Assembly (NCBI GenBank): GCA_021797385.1
Contig: JAJZZW010000020.1
Coordinates: forward strand, 1-18,608
DNA from: Thermoplasmata archaeon
Lineage (GTDB): Archaea; Thermoplasmatota; Thermoplasmata; Thermoplasmatales; Thermoplasmataceae
Length of the DNA stretch: 18,608 nt
Reading direction: 5' to 3'
Shown here: piece by piece, positions 1 to 7,748 of the stretch
How positions within the stretch are numbered: the stretch's first letter is position 1
Layout: each line of letters opens with the position of its first letter
The notes under the pieces: generated by a model
Seen by the model: only the letters and a program-made list of their open reading frames with translations
Databases searched by the model: none
What the model was told of the DNA's origin: nothing
Program-made: the position numbers and the translations under genes

Positions 1-2
1 TC

Positions 3-377
3 ATGGTTGTCAATAAAATAGATATGCCGCATGATGAGGAACAGCTGAAAAAACGTCTCAAAAATTTCGGAAATTATATAGAGGTATCTGCTGAAACAGG
101 ATACAATCTGGAAAATATGAAGAATATGATTTATAAATCGCTGGATATGGTCCGTGTATATATGAGAAATAAGGCAGGTGAGGTGGATTACGAACGTCCT
201 TTAATACTCAGTGAAGGTGCCACTGTAAGGGATGTATGCAGGAAAATCAGCAGGGAAATGATATCCACATTCAGATATGCCATTATTACTGGCCCATCCA
301 GGCGGATAGAGGCCAGGGTCGGGTTAGATTATCGGGTAAATGATGAGGATGTTGTAACACTGATAAGCAAATACTGA
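3..377 (+). CDS. DRG/Obg-type GTPase with TGS domain, C-terminal part only
   Basis: This is the 3' end of a GTPase gene cut by the window edge; the first Met at position 3 is probably internal, since it directly precedes the G4 motif NKID (residues 4-7 of the visible part), which reads guanine. SAET at about 29-32 is the G5 motif. Residues about 61-124 match a TGS domain as found at the C-terminus of DRG-type GTPases (an EGATVRDV segment, then an R-V-G-L-D-Y-R-V turn and an acidic D-E-D-V-V end). DRG proteins are ribosome-associated translation GTPases of archaea and eukaryotes. The P-loop and switch regions lie outside the window, so nucleotide hydrolysis cannot be judged. The gene ends in TGA and is convergent with the cyd operon, about 105 bases apart. 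Confidence 0.85.
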   Translation: MVVNKIDMPHDEEQLKKRLKNFGNYIEVSAETGYNLENMKNMIYKSLDMVRVYMRNKAGEVDYERPLILSEGATVRDVCRKISREMISTFRYAIITGPSRRIEARVGLDYRVNDEDVVTLISKY

Positions 378-460
378 AAGTATAATTTAATAGTCAAGAA
401 GTATGTTCTTTACAACATTTGAATAATCATAAAATTATGAAATTATAACAAAACGCATTT

Positions 461-481
461 AAAAATTTTAAAAATAAAAAA
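461..481 (-). terminator. T-rich terminator of the cyd operon
   Basis: Read on the minus strand, the bases right after the cydB stop are almost all T, in runs of four to six with single A interruptions. This is the usual archaeal intrinsic terminator (a U-tract without an obligatory hairpin). It is the only obvious stop signal in the convergent gap 378-481. Confidence 0.5.
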
Positions 482-1543
482 TTAATTTTCCTTCGGAACT
501 TCCTTCTTGCCCTTTTCTATTTTTTCTGGGTTAAATGATATTTTACCGCTGTTGTATACGAATGCGTACATTATCATGAGCAGTAGGAATAATATTCCAC
601 CTATTATGCTTAGATAGAAATTCGCTGCCTGCATGGAATTTGTTGAGGCAAAAGCATTAATGGGGTATGCACCACCTGCAATTCTGGTTATTGGAAGTTC
701 CAGGAATAATACAGCAATTGTTACTGCAGCAAACCAGAATGGTTTATACGATGCCAGGTGTGTTGTCGATTTTCCCATATACAGCAATGGAACAGCCAGA
801 GTGATTATAACAGGCAGAATCATATAGTCTCCCATAAATTTAGCACCCGCAAGTGTAGCCACAACATTCCACGCATTAACATTCAGGAATAATCCTAATA
901 TTATAGTGAGCAGCGGAATCCAGCTCGTTCTCTTTGCAAGTCTGTAAAATACCTGGGACATTCCATACGCTATGAATAATGTACCGAATAGAAATTCCCA
1001 GTAGACCGCAGAGTATACAGGCGCGGTCAGGAGTGCTGTATAATCTACATAGGACTTTGACAGTGTTGTAATGTTTAAATGAATCAGTGGTGGTAATGTG
1101 GGTATAGCTGTAGATACGCTGTTTCCAACAAGAAGCGCAGCAATAGCAGTCACAAATCCTATAACCATTATAAATGTTGCACCGGAGTAAAACATCATCA
1201 ATGGTTTGCTATCAACCTTTTTCCATATAAACTCTGCATATATTATAGCCACATTTCTCAGTATTAACAGGGCTACAAAAGTGCCTATTACAGGGATAAA
1301 CAGGTATGAGGATATCGGTATAAGTCCGGAGTATATAAGTTCGAGTTCCACAACAAAGAACACTATCATTGTACCGGTTATTTCCCATATGGGGACTATA
1401 TGCTTTAATACCACTGTTTTGTGCTTCTCATAATTGCTGAATATGGGAAATATAGCAATAAATTCTGAAAGCAGGAATGTTACCATTGCTGCAATCACAA
1501 TTTTTATAAACACTCCATTTGCATCAAGATAAGAAAATGACAT
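482..1543 (-). CDS. cydB: Cytochrome bd quinol oxidase subunit II (CydB-like)
   Basis: A 353-residue integral membrane protein with about nine or ten hydrophobic helices and a short charged Lys/Glu-rich C-terminal tail. It is the size of CydB, the non-catalytic partner that completes the bd oxidase heterodimer in the cytoplasmic membrane. Sequence resemblance to bacterial CydB is weak, as is usual for archaeal members, so the call rests mainly on context. Its ATG starts on the base immediately after the cydA stop codon, so the two are translationally coupled, with a G-rich stretch in the end of cydA available as ribosome binding site. It could also be annotated simply as a polytopic membrane protein. 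Confidence 0.8.
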   Translation of the reverse strand: MSFSYLDANGVFIKIVIAAMVTFLLSEFIAIFPIFSNYEKHKTVVLKHIVPIWEITGTMIVFFVVELELIYSGLIPISSYLFIPVIGTFVALLILRNVAIIYAEFIWKKVDSKPLMMFYSGATFIMVIGFVTAIAALLVGNSVSTAIPTLPPLIHLNITTLSKSYVDYTALLTAPVYSAVYWEFLFGTLFIAYGMSQVFYRLAKRTSWIPLLTIILGLFLNVNAWNVVATLAGAKFMGDYMILPVIITLAVPLLYMGKSTTHLASYKPFWFAAVTIAVLFLELPITRIAGGAYPINAFASTNSMQAANFYLSIIGGILFLLLMIMYAFVYNSGKISFNPEKIEKGKKEVPKEN

Positions 1544-3004
1544 TTATCTCGCCCCCGCATTTACACTGTTTACATCCTTTCCAGAACCTGTTATGTTCAG
1601 ATCATTTTCAGCTTTTCTGAGATCATCTTCAACGTTTGAAAGATTTAATACTTTGGCATTGAAATAGAATGTGAACGGTATTAATATTGCATAGAAGAGT
1701 ATTACGACTATTCCGAGATACCATACAATAGTTGATGTTGAAGCAGCCTCTGCTATTGTCATTACACCGTAATGCCCAGCTATTATTGGCTGCCCTGCTG
1801 AATTGTATGGCATCAATATTATATAAGGAACCCTTCCTACTTCTGCTGTGTACCATCCGTCCTCCATGGTGAACATTCCTAGGAATCCAAGTCCTATGAA
1901 TCCATATAATATCAACTTCATGTTAAATACATCCTTCTTCATTATTTTCAGGACAAGGACAATAAACCAGAATAATCCCATCAATACACCGAACCCTACC
2001 ATAAGATCAAGTGTTATATGTATAACTGATGGGGCCCATGTGTATGTTGGATATGATGACAGTCCAGGTATATAGCCTGCATTGCCCTTGGTGAATGGAT
2101 AAGCAAGAAGTGACTGCATTCCGGCAAGAGGTATAAAATCCACCGGTTTTCCATTTGACAGGAATCCGAATATATGTTCAGGTGCCCCTGACATAACAGG
2201 GTGCATATTGAGTTCCATCATAGCATATTTGAGGGGCTCAAGCGTAAGAAGAGTTGAGAGTTCGATAGAACCGCTTATTCCTACAAGAATTATATCAACA
2301 ATTCCTATTACTGATAACACTTTCATTGCAGACCTGTCTATTTTCTTCTCTTCCTCATTCTTTGACTTTAGATACTTGTATGCAAAATATGCTAAAAGTG
2401 CCATTGAACCTGCAAAGTACATTGCCATGAACATATGGAATAACTGTGCTCCTGTAGAAGGCTCATCGAAAACTTTCAGTGGGTTCACTCCAGATATCAC
2501 ACCTGTACTCATATATTTCGCTATGTTGAATGAACCTGTAGGTGTATTCATCCATGCGTTCACATTAGTAATCAGCCATGCTGATGCACCTGTGCCCAGC
2601 AAAACTCCCCATGAAACAAGCCAGTGGTTCCATCTGTTTTTAAAGTTATCCCAGAAATATACATAAACCATAAGGGTTATGGATTCAACTAGGAATGCAA
2701 AAACCTCTGCATAGAAACTCATCATTGCTACAGCACCGACCAGTTTCATGAATTCTGGCCAGAACAGCATCAGTTCAACTGCCATGAAAACTCCTGACGC
2801 AGTTCCTATGGCGAAATTGATCACCAGAGCTATACTCAACTTGTGGGCAAGAGCCTCATAGTATTTATTCTTATTTTTCAGTGCTATGTATTCGGATATT
2901 GTTATTAAAAGCGCCATTGCCAACGTTATTGCGACAATTAAAATATGCGCAGAAATAGTATATGCGAACATTGCACTATCCCAGACCGGATATGATACTC
3001 CCAT
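1544..3004 (-). CDS. cydA: Cytochrome bd quinol oxidase subunit I
   Basis: Catalytic subunit of the bd oxidase, which oxidises quinol and reduces O2 to water at high affinity in the membrane. Numbering from a TTG at 3013, the signature residues are visible: His23 (haem b595/d region ligand, like E. coli His19), the Glu103 and Glu110 pair in YAEVFAFLVES, His193 (b558 ligand), the Lys262/Glu267 pair of the quinol loop, Met338 in DLMVGFGVLMG (second b558 ligand) and the GRVP motif at 393-396 (E. coli GRQP). The quinol loop is short. I prefer the ATG at 3004 (486 residues) over the in-frame TTG at 3013, because it places the first His at residue 20, matching E. coli, and a TATA-like TTTTAAAAT lies about 22 bases upstream. 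First gene of cydAB, divergent from the HTH regulator. Confidence 0.92.
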   Translation of the reverse strand: MGVSYPVWDSAMFAYTISAHILIVAITLAMALLITISEYIALKNKNKYYEALAHKLSIALVINFAIGTASGVFMAVELMLFWPEFMKLVGAVAMMSFYAEVFAFLVESITLMVYVYFWDNFKNRWNHWLVSWGVLLGTGASAWLITNVNAWMNTPTGSFNIAKYMSTGVISGVNPLKVFDEPSTGAQLFHMFMAMYFAGSMALLAYFAYKYLKSKNEEEKKIDRSAMKVLSVIGIVDIILVGISGSIELSTLLTLEPLKYAMMELNMHPVMSGAPEHIFGFLSNGKPVDFIPLAGMQSLLAYPFTKGNAGYIPGLSSYPTYTWAPSVIHITLDLMVGFGVLMGLFWFIVLVLKIMKKDVFNMKLILYGFIGLGFLGMFTMEDGWYTAEVGRVPYIILMPYNSAGQPIIAGHYGVMTIAEAASTSTIVWYLGIVVILFYAILIPFTFYFNAKVLNLSNVEDDLRKAENDLNITGSGKDVNSVNAGAR

Positions 3005-3021
3005 CTTAATCAAACATTATA

Positions 3022-3047
3022 TTTTAAAATAGTATTTATTATATTTA
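3022..3047 (-). promoter_or_regulatory. Promoter region of cydAB
   Basis: Minus-strand TATA-like sequences lie at 3022-3030 (ATTTTAAAAT type) and 3040-3047 (AAATATAA). Either could serve: the nearer gives a leaderless or nearly leaderless ATG at 3004, the farther a short leader or a TTG start at 3013. The sequence alone does not decide. Confidence 0.45.
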
Positions 3048-3063
3048 CCTTATATGTAAGGTA
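3046..3063. promoter_or_regulatory. Perfect inverted repeat, candidate operator between cydA and the regulator
   Basis: TACCTTA, a four-base centre TATG, then TAAGGTA: two exact 7-base arms. It sits about 40-55 bases upstream of the cydA start and about 50-70 upstream of the regulator start, so outside both TATA elements. That suits a dimeric activator acting on one or both promoters. The divergent HTH_10 protein is the natural candidate to bind it; that link is inference. Confidence 0.5.
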
Positions 3064-3087
3064 TTTTCCTTTAATATATGTACAAAT

Positions 3088-3098
3088 TATTAAATAAG
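3088..3098 (+). promoter_or_regulatory. TATA box of the HTH regulator gene
   Basis: TTATTAAATAAG is centred about 23 bases before the GTG start at 3115. That spacing is expected for a leaderless archaeal transcript beginning at the start codon. No Shine-Dalgarno sequence is present. Confidence 0.5.
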
Positions 3099-3114
3099 TA
3101 TTGCATACCATACT

Positions 3115-3738
3115 GTGTCAAAATCAAACAGGGAAATAACGGCAATAATTACCATAAAAAGAAGAGACTGCGAAATTACAAATTATATACTTCAGACATT
3201 TCCCGATGCCAGTATAGAACGCCTGAAAATAGATGGTAAAACAACAACTCATAGAATATCTTTCAAATCTGATAATGATGCAGATGAGGCACTTCCCGGA
3301 TTAAGATCCATAACTATTGATTCTATAAAATCTGGGAAAAAAACCATCTGGGCAAAGGGGTCATGTTGCAGCGCCTGTTACATACTTGGAAATTCAGAGG
3401 CTGTAATACTGGGAAGCAGGGCAGTTAAACCTGACACTCTCTCCTACCGTATTTCACTTCCAAGTCTTTCCAAATTGATAGATCTAAAACATGAACTTCA
3501 AAATGCTCAAATGGAATTTACCATTTCAGAACTCTCATCCGGCGACAGCAATATCATAACTGACAGGGAAAAAGAGATTATAATTCAGCTCTATGAATAT
3601 GGGTACTTTGATCCTGAAAGAAAGCTATCACTTACGCAGATCGCTGAAAAGCTGGATGTTTCACCTGCAGCTCTCTCAGAAATATTGAGAAAAACTTTAA
3701 GAAAGATAGTTAAGGATTATGTGGAAAGCAATCTATGA
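3115..3738 (+). CDS. Bat/HTH_10-type transcriptional regulator with a Cys cluster
   Basis: A 207-residue DNA-binding protein. Residues about 148-199 form the HTH_10 (bacterio-opsin activator type) domain: the T-D-R-E-K-E-I start, a Y-F-D-P turn, then the recognition region around IAEKLDVSPAALSEILRKT. The N-terminal ~140 residues are a sensory or dimerisation part with a compact cluster, Cys84, Cys85 and Cys88 (SCCSAC), which could bind metal or respond to redox or oxygen state. The start is GTG at 3115, chosen because a TATA box lies ~23 bases upstream and no in-frame ATG fits better. It is divergent from cydAB with a shared inverted repeat between them, so a role in controlling the oxidase (and itself) is likely. 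The signal is not known from sequence. Confidence 0.82.
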   Translation: MSKSNREITAIITIKRRDCEITNYILQTFPDASIERLKIDGKTTTHRISFKSDNDADEALPGLRSITIDSIKSGKKTIWAKGSCCSACYILGNSEAVILGSRAVKPDTLSYRISLPSLSKLIDLKHELQNAQMEFTISELSSGDSNIITDREKEIIIQLYEYGYFDPERKLSLTQIAEKLDVSPAALSEILRKTLRKIVKDYVESNL

Positions 3739-3772
3739 GGAAATTTTTTATGTTTATATATAATTATACATC

Positions 3773-4036
3773 ATGGTTAGCACGGAGTATATATTTCATG
3801 GAAGCGTGCAGGGAATAGGGTTCAGGGCACATGTTAAGAAAAAAGCCACTGAACTGGGAATAACAGGCTGGGTTAAAAACATGGATGATGGCTCAGTAAA
3901 GGCAGTGTTTTCCGGAACCCCCGAAATGACTTCAATAATGGAAGCATATTGTCGAAAAATCCCGCTATCCATTATAACATCTGTGGAATCCAAGCCCGTG
4001 GAAGATGGATTTTCCACATTTGAAATATTAAAGTAA
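3773..4036 (+). CDS. acyP: Acylphosphatase
   Basis: An 87-residue protein, close to the usual ~90. It has the two family signatures: the phosphate-binding loop GSVQGIGFR with catalytic Arg18, and GWVKNMDDGSV with catalytic Asn36. It hydrolyses carboxyl-phosphate bonds such as acetyl phosphate or 1,3-bisphosphoglycerate in the cytoplasm. It begins 35 bases after the regulator stop on the same strand and may be cotranscribed; an A/T-rich TTTATATATA at 3753-3762 is too close to the ATG for a standard promoter. It is convergent with the threonine ammonia-lyase gene, with only three bases between the two stops. Confidence 0.93.
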   Translation: MVSTEYIFHGSVQGIGFRAHVKKKATELGITGWVKNMDDGSVKAVFSGTPEMTSIMEAYCRKIPLSIITSVESKPVEDGFSTFEILK

Positions 4037-4039
4037 TAG

Positions 4040-5245
4040 TCATCCTACAATTTTATATTTAAATCCGAGCTTATCCAGATTTCCGAGAAGCTCTTCTATT
4101 CTTTCCCTGTTAAGTATATTTATGGTAAACAGAAGATACTGATATCCTATTGGAGTATCCTTATCCAGATTATCTACCTCAGCATGGTATATATTCGCAC
4201 CTACAGAAGAAATTGCATTAACTATCTTCTCCATGGTTCCTGGGTGATCCGGTATTTTGAATTCCAGTCTCAAAAGTTTATCTTCCATTTCCATGGCTCT
4301 GTATATTATATTTGATAATAACAGAAAATTGATATTCCCTCCTGAAAGTACAACAACAACCTTTTTTCCCTTAACGTCTATTTTGTTCTCGAATAATGCC
4401 GCCAGACCGGCAGCACCGGAAGGCTCAACCAGAACCTTCTCTCTCTCCAGCAGCTTGAAAAGTGCATAAGCTATATTTTCGTCTGATACCGTTACTACAG
4501 AATCCACATATTTTTTTACAAGTTCAAATGTGATATTCCCCGGATACTTGACAGCAATGCCATCTGCTATGGTATCATTGCTTGTATAGGGAACTATCTT
4601 ATCCTCCTTCAGTGAAAGCTCCATGGAATTGGCTTTCTCAGATTCCACACCGATTACCCTGATATTTTTACCTGATGATTTCAATGCAAAGGCTATGCCT
4701 GATATGAGTCCTCCACCACCTATAGGTACAATGACAATATCAGGTTTTATGTCTTCCAGAATCTCCAGACCTATTGTCCCCTGGCCGGTAATTATATCCT
4801 CATCGTTATATGCTTCTATAAACTCCCTTTCCTCTTCAACTGAAATCTTTGTTGCGTATTCATGCGCCTCATCATAGCTATTTCCTTTCAAGATAACTTT
4901 TCCACCGTATGACTGGACTGCATTTATTTTGGTCGGAGGCGTTGTTTCAGGCATTACTATTTTGGCATCTATTCCATAATAAGCTGCTGCAAATGCCACA
5001 CCCTGGGCATGGTTGCCGGCACTTGCAGTTATAACTCCATTCTTCTTCTGTTCATTTGTGAGCCGCGAAAATTTAACCATTGCCCCTCTGGATTTGAAAG
5101 AACCTGTTTTCTGAAAGTTTTCCATTTTGAAATAAACATCACATGAAAACATCTTGCTGAATGTCGTTGAATGGAATAAGGGAGTTCTGTGAAGCTTTCC
5201 CTTAATTTCATTTTCTGCATCTTCAATTTTACTGTAATCTAACAT
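4040..5245 (-). CDS. ilvA: Threonine ammonia-lyase with C-terminal ACT domain
   Basis: PLP enzyme converting threonine to 2-oxobutanoate and ammonia, feeding isoleucine synthesis or threonine breakdown. At 401 residues it has the length of the ilvA/tdcB form with one regulatory domain. Lys51 in FQKTGSFKSRGA is the Schiff-base lysine. SAGNHAQGVA at 75-84 and the glycine-rich phosphate loop GGGGL at 176-180 are typical of fold type II. Residues about 326-401 form an ACT domain (HPGTMEKIVNAI...), suggesting amino-acid feedback or activation. Serine is a common second substrate. The ATG at 5245 is preceded 25 bases upstream by a clear TATA box, so translation is probably leaderless. Single-gene unit. 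Confidence 0.92.
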   Translation of the reverse strand: MLDYSKIEDAENEIKGKLHRTPLFHSTTFSKMFSCDVYFKMENFQKTGSFKSRGAMVKFSRLTNEQKKNGVITASAGNHAQGVAFAAAYYGIDAKIVMPETTPPTKINAVQSYGGKVILKGNSYDEAHEYATKISVEEEREFIEAYNDEDIITGQGTIGLEILEDIKPDIVIVPIGGGGLISGIAFALKSSGKNIRVIGVESEKANSMELSLKEDKIVPYTSNDTIADGIAVKYPGNITFELVKKYVDSVVTVSDENIAYALFKLLEREKVLVEPSGAAGLAALFENKIDVKGKKVVVVLSGGNINFLLLSNIIYRAMEMEDKLLRLEFKIPDHPGTMEKIVNAISSVGANIYHAEVDNLDKDTPIGYQYLLFTINILNRERIEELLGNLDKLGFKYKIVG

Positions 5246-5264
5246 AAATTTGGATTGCTTTTAT

Positions 5265-5276
5265 CCTTATATATGC
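5265..5276 (-). promoter_or_regulatory. TATA box of ilvA
   Basis: Read on the minus strand the sequence is GCATATATAAGG, centred 25 bases before the ilvA ATG. This is a close match to the archaeal consensus and predicts a leaderless message. Confidence 0.65.
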
Positions 5277-5318
5277 TTTGAAATGGATAATTGCATCTAT
5301 TTTTTCTCTGCAGTGCAT

Positions 5319-5330
5319 ATTTATATATAT
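5319..5330 (+). promoter_or_regulatory. TATA box of the acyl-CoA dehydrogenase operon
   Basis: ATTTATATATAT is centred near 5325, which predicts transcription from about 5350. That leaves a leader of a few bases containing AGGTG (5349-5353), five bases before the TTG at 5359, and supports that codon as the start. Confidence 0.55.
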
Positions 5331-5358
5331 TGTAAACATAATTTTAACAGGTGTACAG

Positions 5359-6498
5359 TTGAAGGACGAATATTTGATGATTCAGCAGAGTGCAAAAGAA
5401 TTTGCAAGAAAAGAAATCATGCCTGTAGCAGTGAAAATGGATCGTGAGAACTTCTTTCCCGCTGATCTTTTCAGGAAAATGGGCAAGGAGGGATATTTAG
5501 GTGTGACAATCCCTGAAGAATACGGTGGTTCCGGTTCCGATTATCTTTCACAGGCACTTATAGAAGAAGAGATAAGCTATGCATCCGGGTCTCTCGGACT
5601 TTCATACGGGGCCCACAGCAATCTATGCCTTGATAATCTTTACAGAAATGGCTCAGAATCTTTGCGGGAAAAATATGTGCCAGGTCTGTGTTCCGGTGAC
5701 ACTATAGGCTCCCTCGGAATGACAGAGCCTTCTTCCGGATCGGATGCACTTTCCATGAAAACAACAGCAGATCAGGATTCTGAAAATTTTATACTTAACG
5801 GAAGCAAGACATTCATTACAAATGCACCATATGCAAATGTATTCCTGGTGTACGCACGCACCGGGAAAGACATCACTCCCTTTGTCGTGGAATCTACCGA
5901 TAGGGGCTTTTCTAGGGGGCAGGAATTTGATAAAACCGGCATGCGTGGATCACCCACTGGAACAATTTTCTTCAACGATATCCGGCTTGGGCCTGAGAGA
6001 GTTGTCGGAGATTTAAATGGTGGTAAGAAGGTTCTGCTGAGTGGTTTAAATCTTGAACGGGCAGTATTATCATTCAATGCAATTGGAATAGCAAGAAGGG
6101 CACTGGACCTTGCAGTATTATATGCATCGGAAAGGAAGCAGTTCGGAAGGCCCATAAGCGATTTCGAGCTGGTTCAGGAAAAGCTTGCATATATGTACAC
6201 AAAATTTGAATCTTCTAGACTTTTTGCTATAGAGGCACTGGAAAGGGTTAAAAATGATAGAATGGATTCGCTTGATGCGGCATCCGCTATTCTGTACGCA
6301 TCTGAATCATCTGAGTATATAGCAAGGGAAGCACTTCAGATTTTCGGGGGTTATGGATACATAAAAGATTTCGAAATAGAGAGGGTTTTCAGGGATTCTA
6401 TACTTTTAACAATCGGTGCTGGCACTAACGAAATCAGGAAAAAAGTGATCAGCGAGGCACTGATAAAAAAATACAGGGGTGATAATAGTGGCAGATGA
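5359..6498 (+). CDS. Acyl-CoA dehydrogenase, isovaleryl-CoA dehydrogenase type
   Basis: FAD enzyme that introduces the alpha-beta double bond into an acyl-CoA and passes electrons to ETF. With the TTG start at 5359 it is 379 residues, the normal length; the frame stays open further upstream, but that part covers the promoter. The YGAHSNLC stretch and the GMTEPSSGSD FAD-binding segment are typical. At the usual C-terminal position of the catalytic Glu (EGT of medium-chain enzymes) it reads IGAGTNEIR with Ala. The isovaleryl/long-chain alternative, Glu233 in SGLNLER, is present. So it groups with isovaleryl-CoA dehydrogenases; branched substrates are likely but not proven. First gene of a three-gene operon; its end overlaps the thiolase-like gene by 11 bases. 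Confidence 0.88.
   Translation: MKDEYLMIQQSAKEFARKEIMPVAVKMDRENFFPADLFRKMGKEGYLGVTIPEEYGGSGSDYLSQALIEEEISYASGSLGLSYGAHSNLCLDNLYRNGSESLREKYVPGLCSGDTIGSLGMTEPSSGSDALSMKTTADQDSENFILNGSKTFITNAPYANVFLVYARTGKDITPFVVESTDRGFSRGQEFDKTGMRGSPTGTIFFNDIRLGPERVVGDLNGGKKVLLSGLNLERAVLSFNAIGIARRALDLAVLYASERKQFGRPISDFELVQEKLAYMYTKFESSRLFAIEALERVKNDRMDSLDAASAILYASESSEYIAREALQIFGGYGYIKDFEIERVFRDSILLTIGAGTNEIRKKVISEALIKKYRGDNSGR
6478..6490 (+). promoter_or_regulatory. Shine-Dalgarno and GTG start of the thiolase-like gene
   Basis: GGTGAT (6478-6483) is complementary to the archaeal 16S rRNA 3' end and stands four bases before a GTG at 6488. The GTG at 6479 is in frame but lies inside the ribosome binding site itself. 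The start is therefore set at 6488. Confidence 0.6.
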
Positions 6499-7747
6499 TC
6501 ATAGAAAGGTTTACATGATTGCAGGAGGCATGACTCCGTTTAAAAAAATAAATTTCAATGACGATTTTCGATTAAATGTAAAACATTCCCTCGATTATGC
6601 TCTAAAAGATTCGGGCATGAAAACAGAGGATATAGATGGTTCTGTGTCTGCATATTTTTCAGACCACCTACAGGGGCAACTCATAGCAGGAGCAATGTCA
6701 AACGATTTCATCGGATTAGCAGGAAAGCCGTCAAAGAGAATAGAGGGCGGAGGTGCTACCGGGGGTCTTGCTTTTCAAACAGCATACGAGGAGATAGCAT
6801 CAGGTACCATGGATACCTGCCTAGCATATGGATTTGAAAATATGTCGCATGTGGGCACATGGCATGGAAACGATATAATAGCACTTGGAAGTGATGCTAG
6901 CTTCGATTACCCGCTTGGGGGGTTTTATACTGCATATTACGCTCTGATGGCGACGAGGCACATGTATGAGTTCGGAACAACGGAAAAACAGATGGCAATG
7001 GTTTCCGTCAAGAATCATGGAAATGCAATGCGTAACCCATACGCACAGGCACCCATGGATATTACAGTTGAGGACGTGCTGAAATCCCCTGTAGTTTCAA
7101 GTCCCATAAAAATGCTAGATATATGCCTAATGTCAGATGGTGCTGCCTGCGCTATACTCGCCTCAGAAGAGGTTGCAAAATCATTTTCAGGAAAGCCAGT
7201 TCTGATAAAATCCATAGGTTCATCTAGCGACACAATGCGTCTGGCAGACAGACCTTTCGGAAAGGTGCCTCTGTTACCCAATGAGAATGATAATATGTAC
7301 AGGGATCTGAAATATCCGGGAGTCCACTCATTCCGTGCAGGCAGGCTTGCAGCAAGGATGGCATACGGGAAAGCCGGCATAACAAACCCTGAAAAAGAAA
7401 TTGACTTTGCCGAACTGTATGATGCATATACATCTGCTGAGATACAGGCATACGAGGATATGGGATTCTGTCAGTATGGTCAGGGTGGAAAATTCGTAGA
7501 GGACGGTAGGTCAATGCTGGATGGTGATATACCCGTCAACATGGAGGGAGGGTTGCAAGCTTCTGGCCATGCAATCGGGGCCACTGGAATAATGCAGGCT
7601 GTTTATGCATTCTGGCAACTCCAAGAAACGGTGCATAAACATCTCGGCAGTAACAGACTTCAGGTAAAAAATCCACAGAGTGGGCTTATACACAGCCATG
7701 CGGGAACAGGAGCATATGAGGCAGTAACTATCATGGAGGCGGTTTAA
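6488..7747 (+). CDS. Thiolase-like (SCP-x family) protein lacking the catalytic cysteines; possible CoA-ester aldolase subunit
   Basis: A 419-residue thiolase-superfamily protein of the SCP-x/archaeal type, usually annotated acetyl-CoA acetyltransferase. In SCP-x thiolases the nucleophile sits in N-C-(A/S)-T-G; here the segment reads GGGATGG, with Gly89 in place of Cys. The HDCF motif is YDAY (311-314), so the second cysteine is Ala. The GHP motif survives as GHAIGATG with His361. The C-terminal HNxGGTG segment is HSHAGTG. A normal thiolase mechanism is therefore unlikely. The DUF35 gene follows one base after the stop, as in thiolase-like/DUF35 complexes, including the Ltp2 steroid side-chain aldolase, which also works without Cys and uses Tyr residues. 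Aldolase activity is inference; a structural or condensing role is possible. No HMG-CoA synthase gene is adjacent. Confidence 0.8.
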   Translation: MADDHRKVYMIAGGMTPFKKINFNDDFRLNVKHSLDYALKDSGMKTEDIDGSVSAYFSDHLQGQLIAGAMSNDFIGLAGKPSKRIEGGGATGGLAFQTAYEEIASGTMDTCLAYGFENMSHVGTWHGNDIIALGSDASFDYPLGGFYTAYYALMATRHMYEFGTTEKQMAMVSVKNHGNAMRNPYAQAPMDITVEDVLKSPVVSSPIKMLDICLMSDGAACAILASEEVAKSFSGKPVLIKSIGSSSDTMRLADRPFGKVPLLPNENDNMYRDLKYPGVHSFRAGRLAARMAYGKAGITNPEKEIDFAELYDAYTSAEIQAYEDMGFCQYGQGGKFVEDGRSMLDGDIPVNMEGGLQASGHAIGATGIMQAVYAFWQLQETVHKHLGSNRLQVKNPQSGLIHSHAGTGAYEAVTIMEAV

Positions 7748-7748
7748 A

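Noticed and set aside
2208..2666. A 152-codon plus-strand open frame inside cydA
   Set aside because: Antisense to strongly conserved CydA motifs, with low-complexity composition typical of a shadow frame.
5278..5358. Hydrophobic N-terminal extension of the acyl-CoA dehydrogenase that could look like a signal peptide or membrane anchor
   Set aside because: It overlaps a good TATA box and a ribosome binding site; family length and alignment begin at about 5359.
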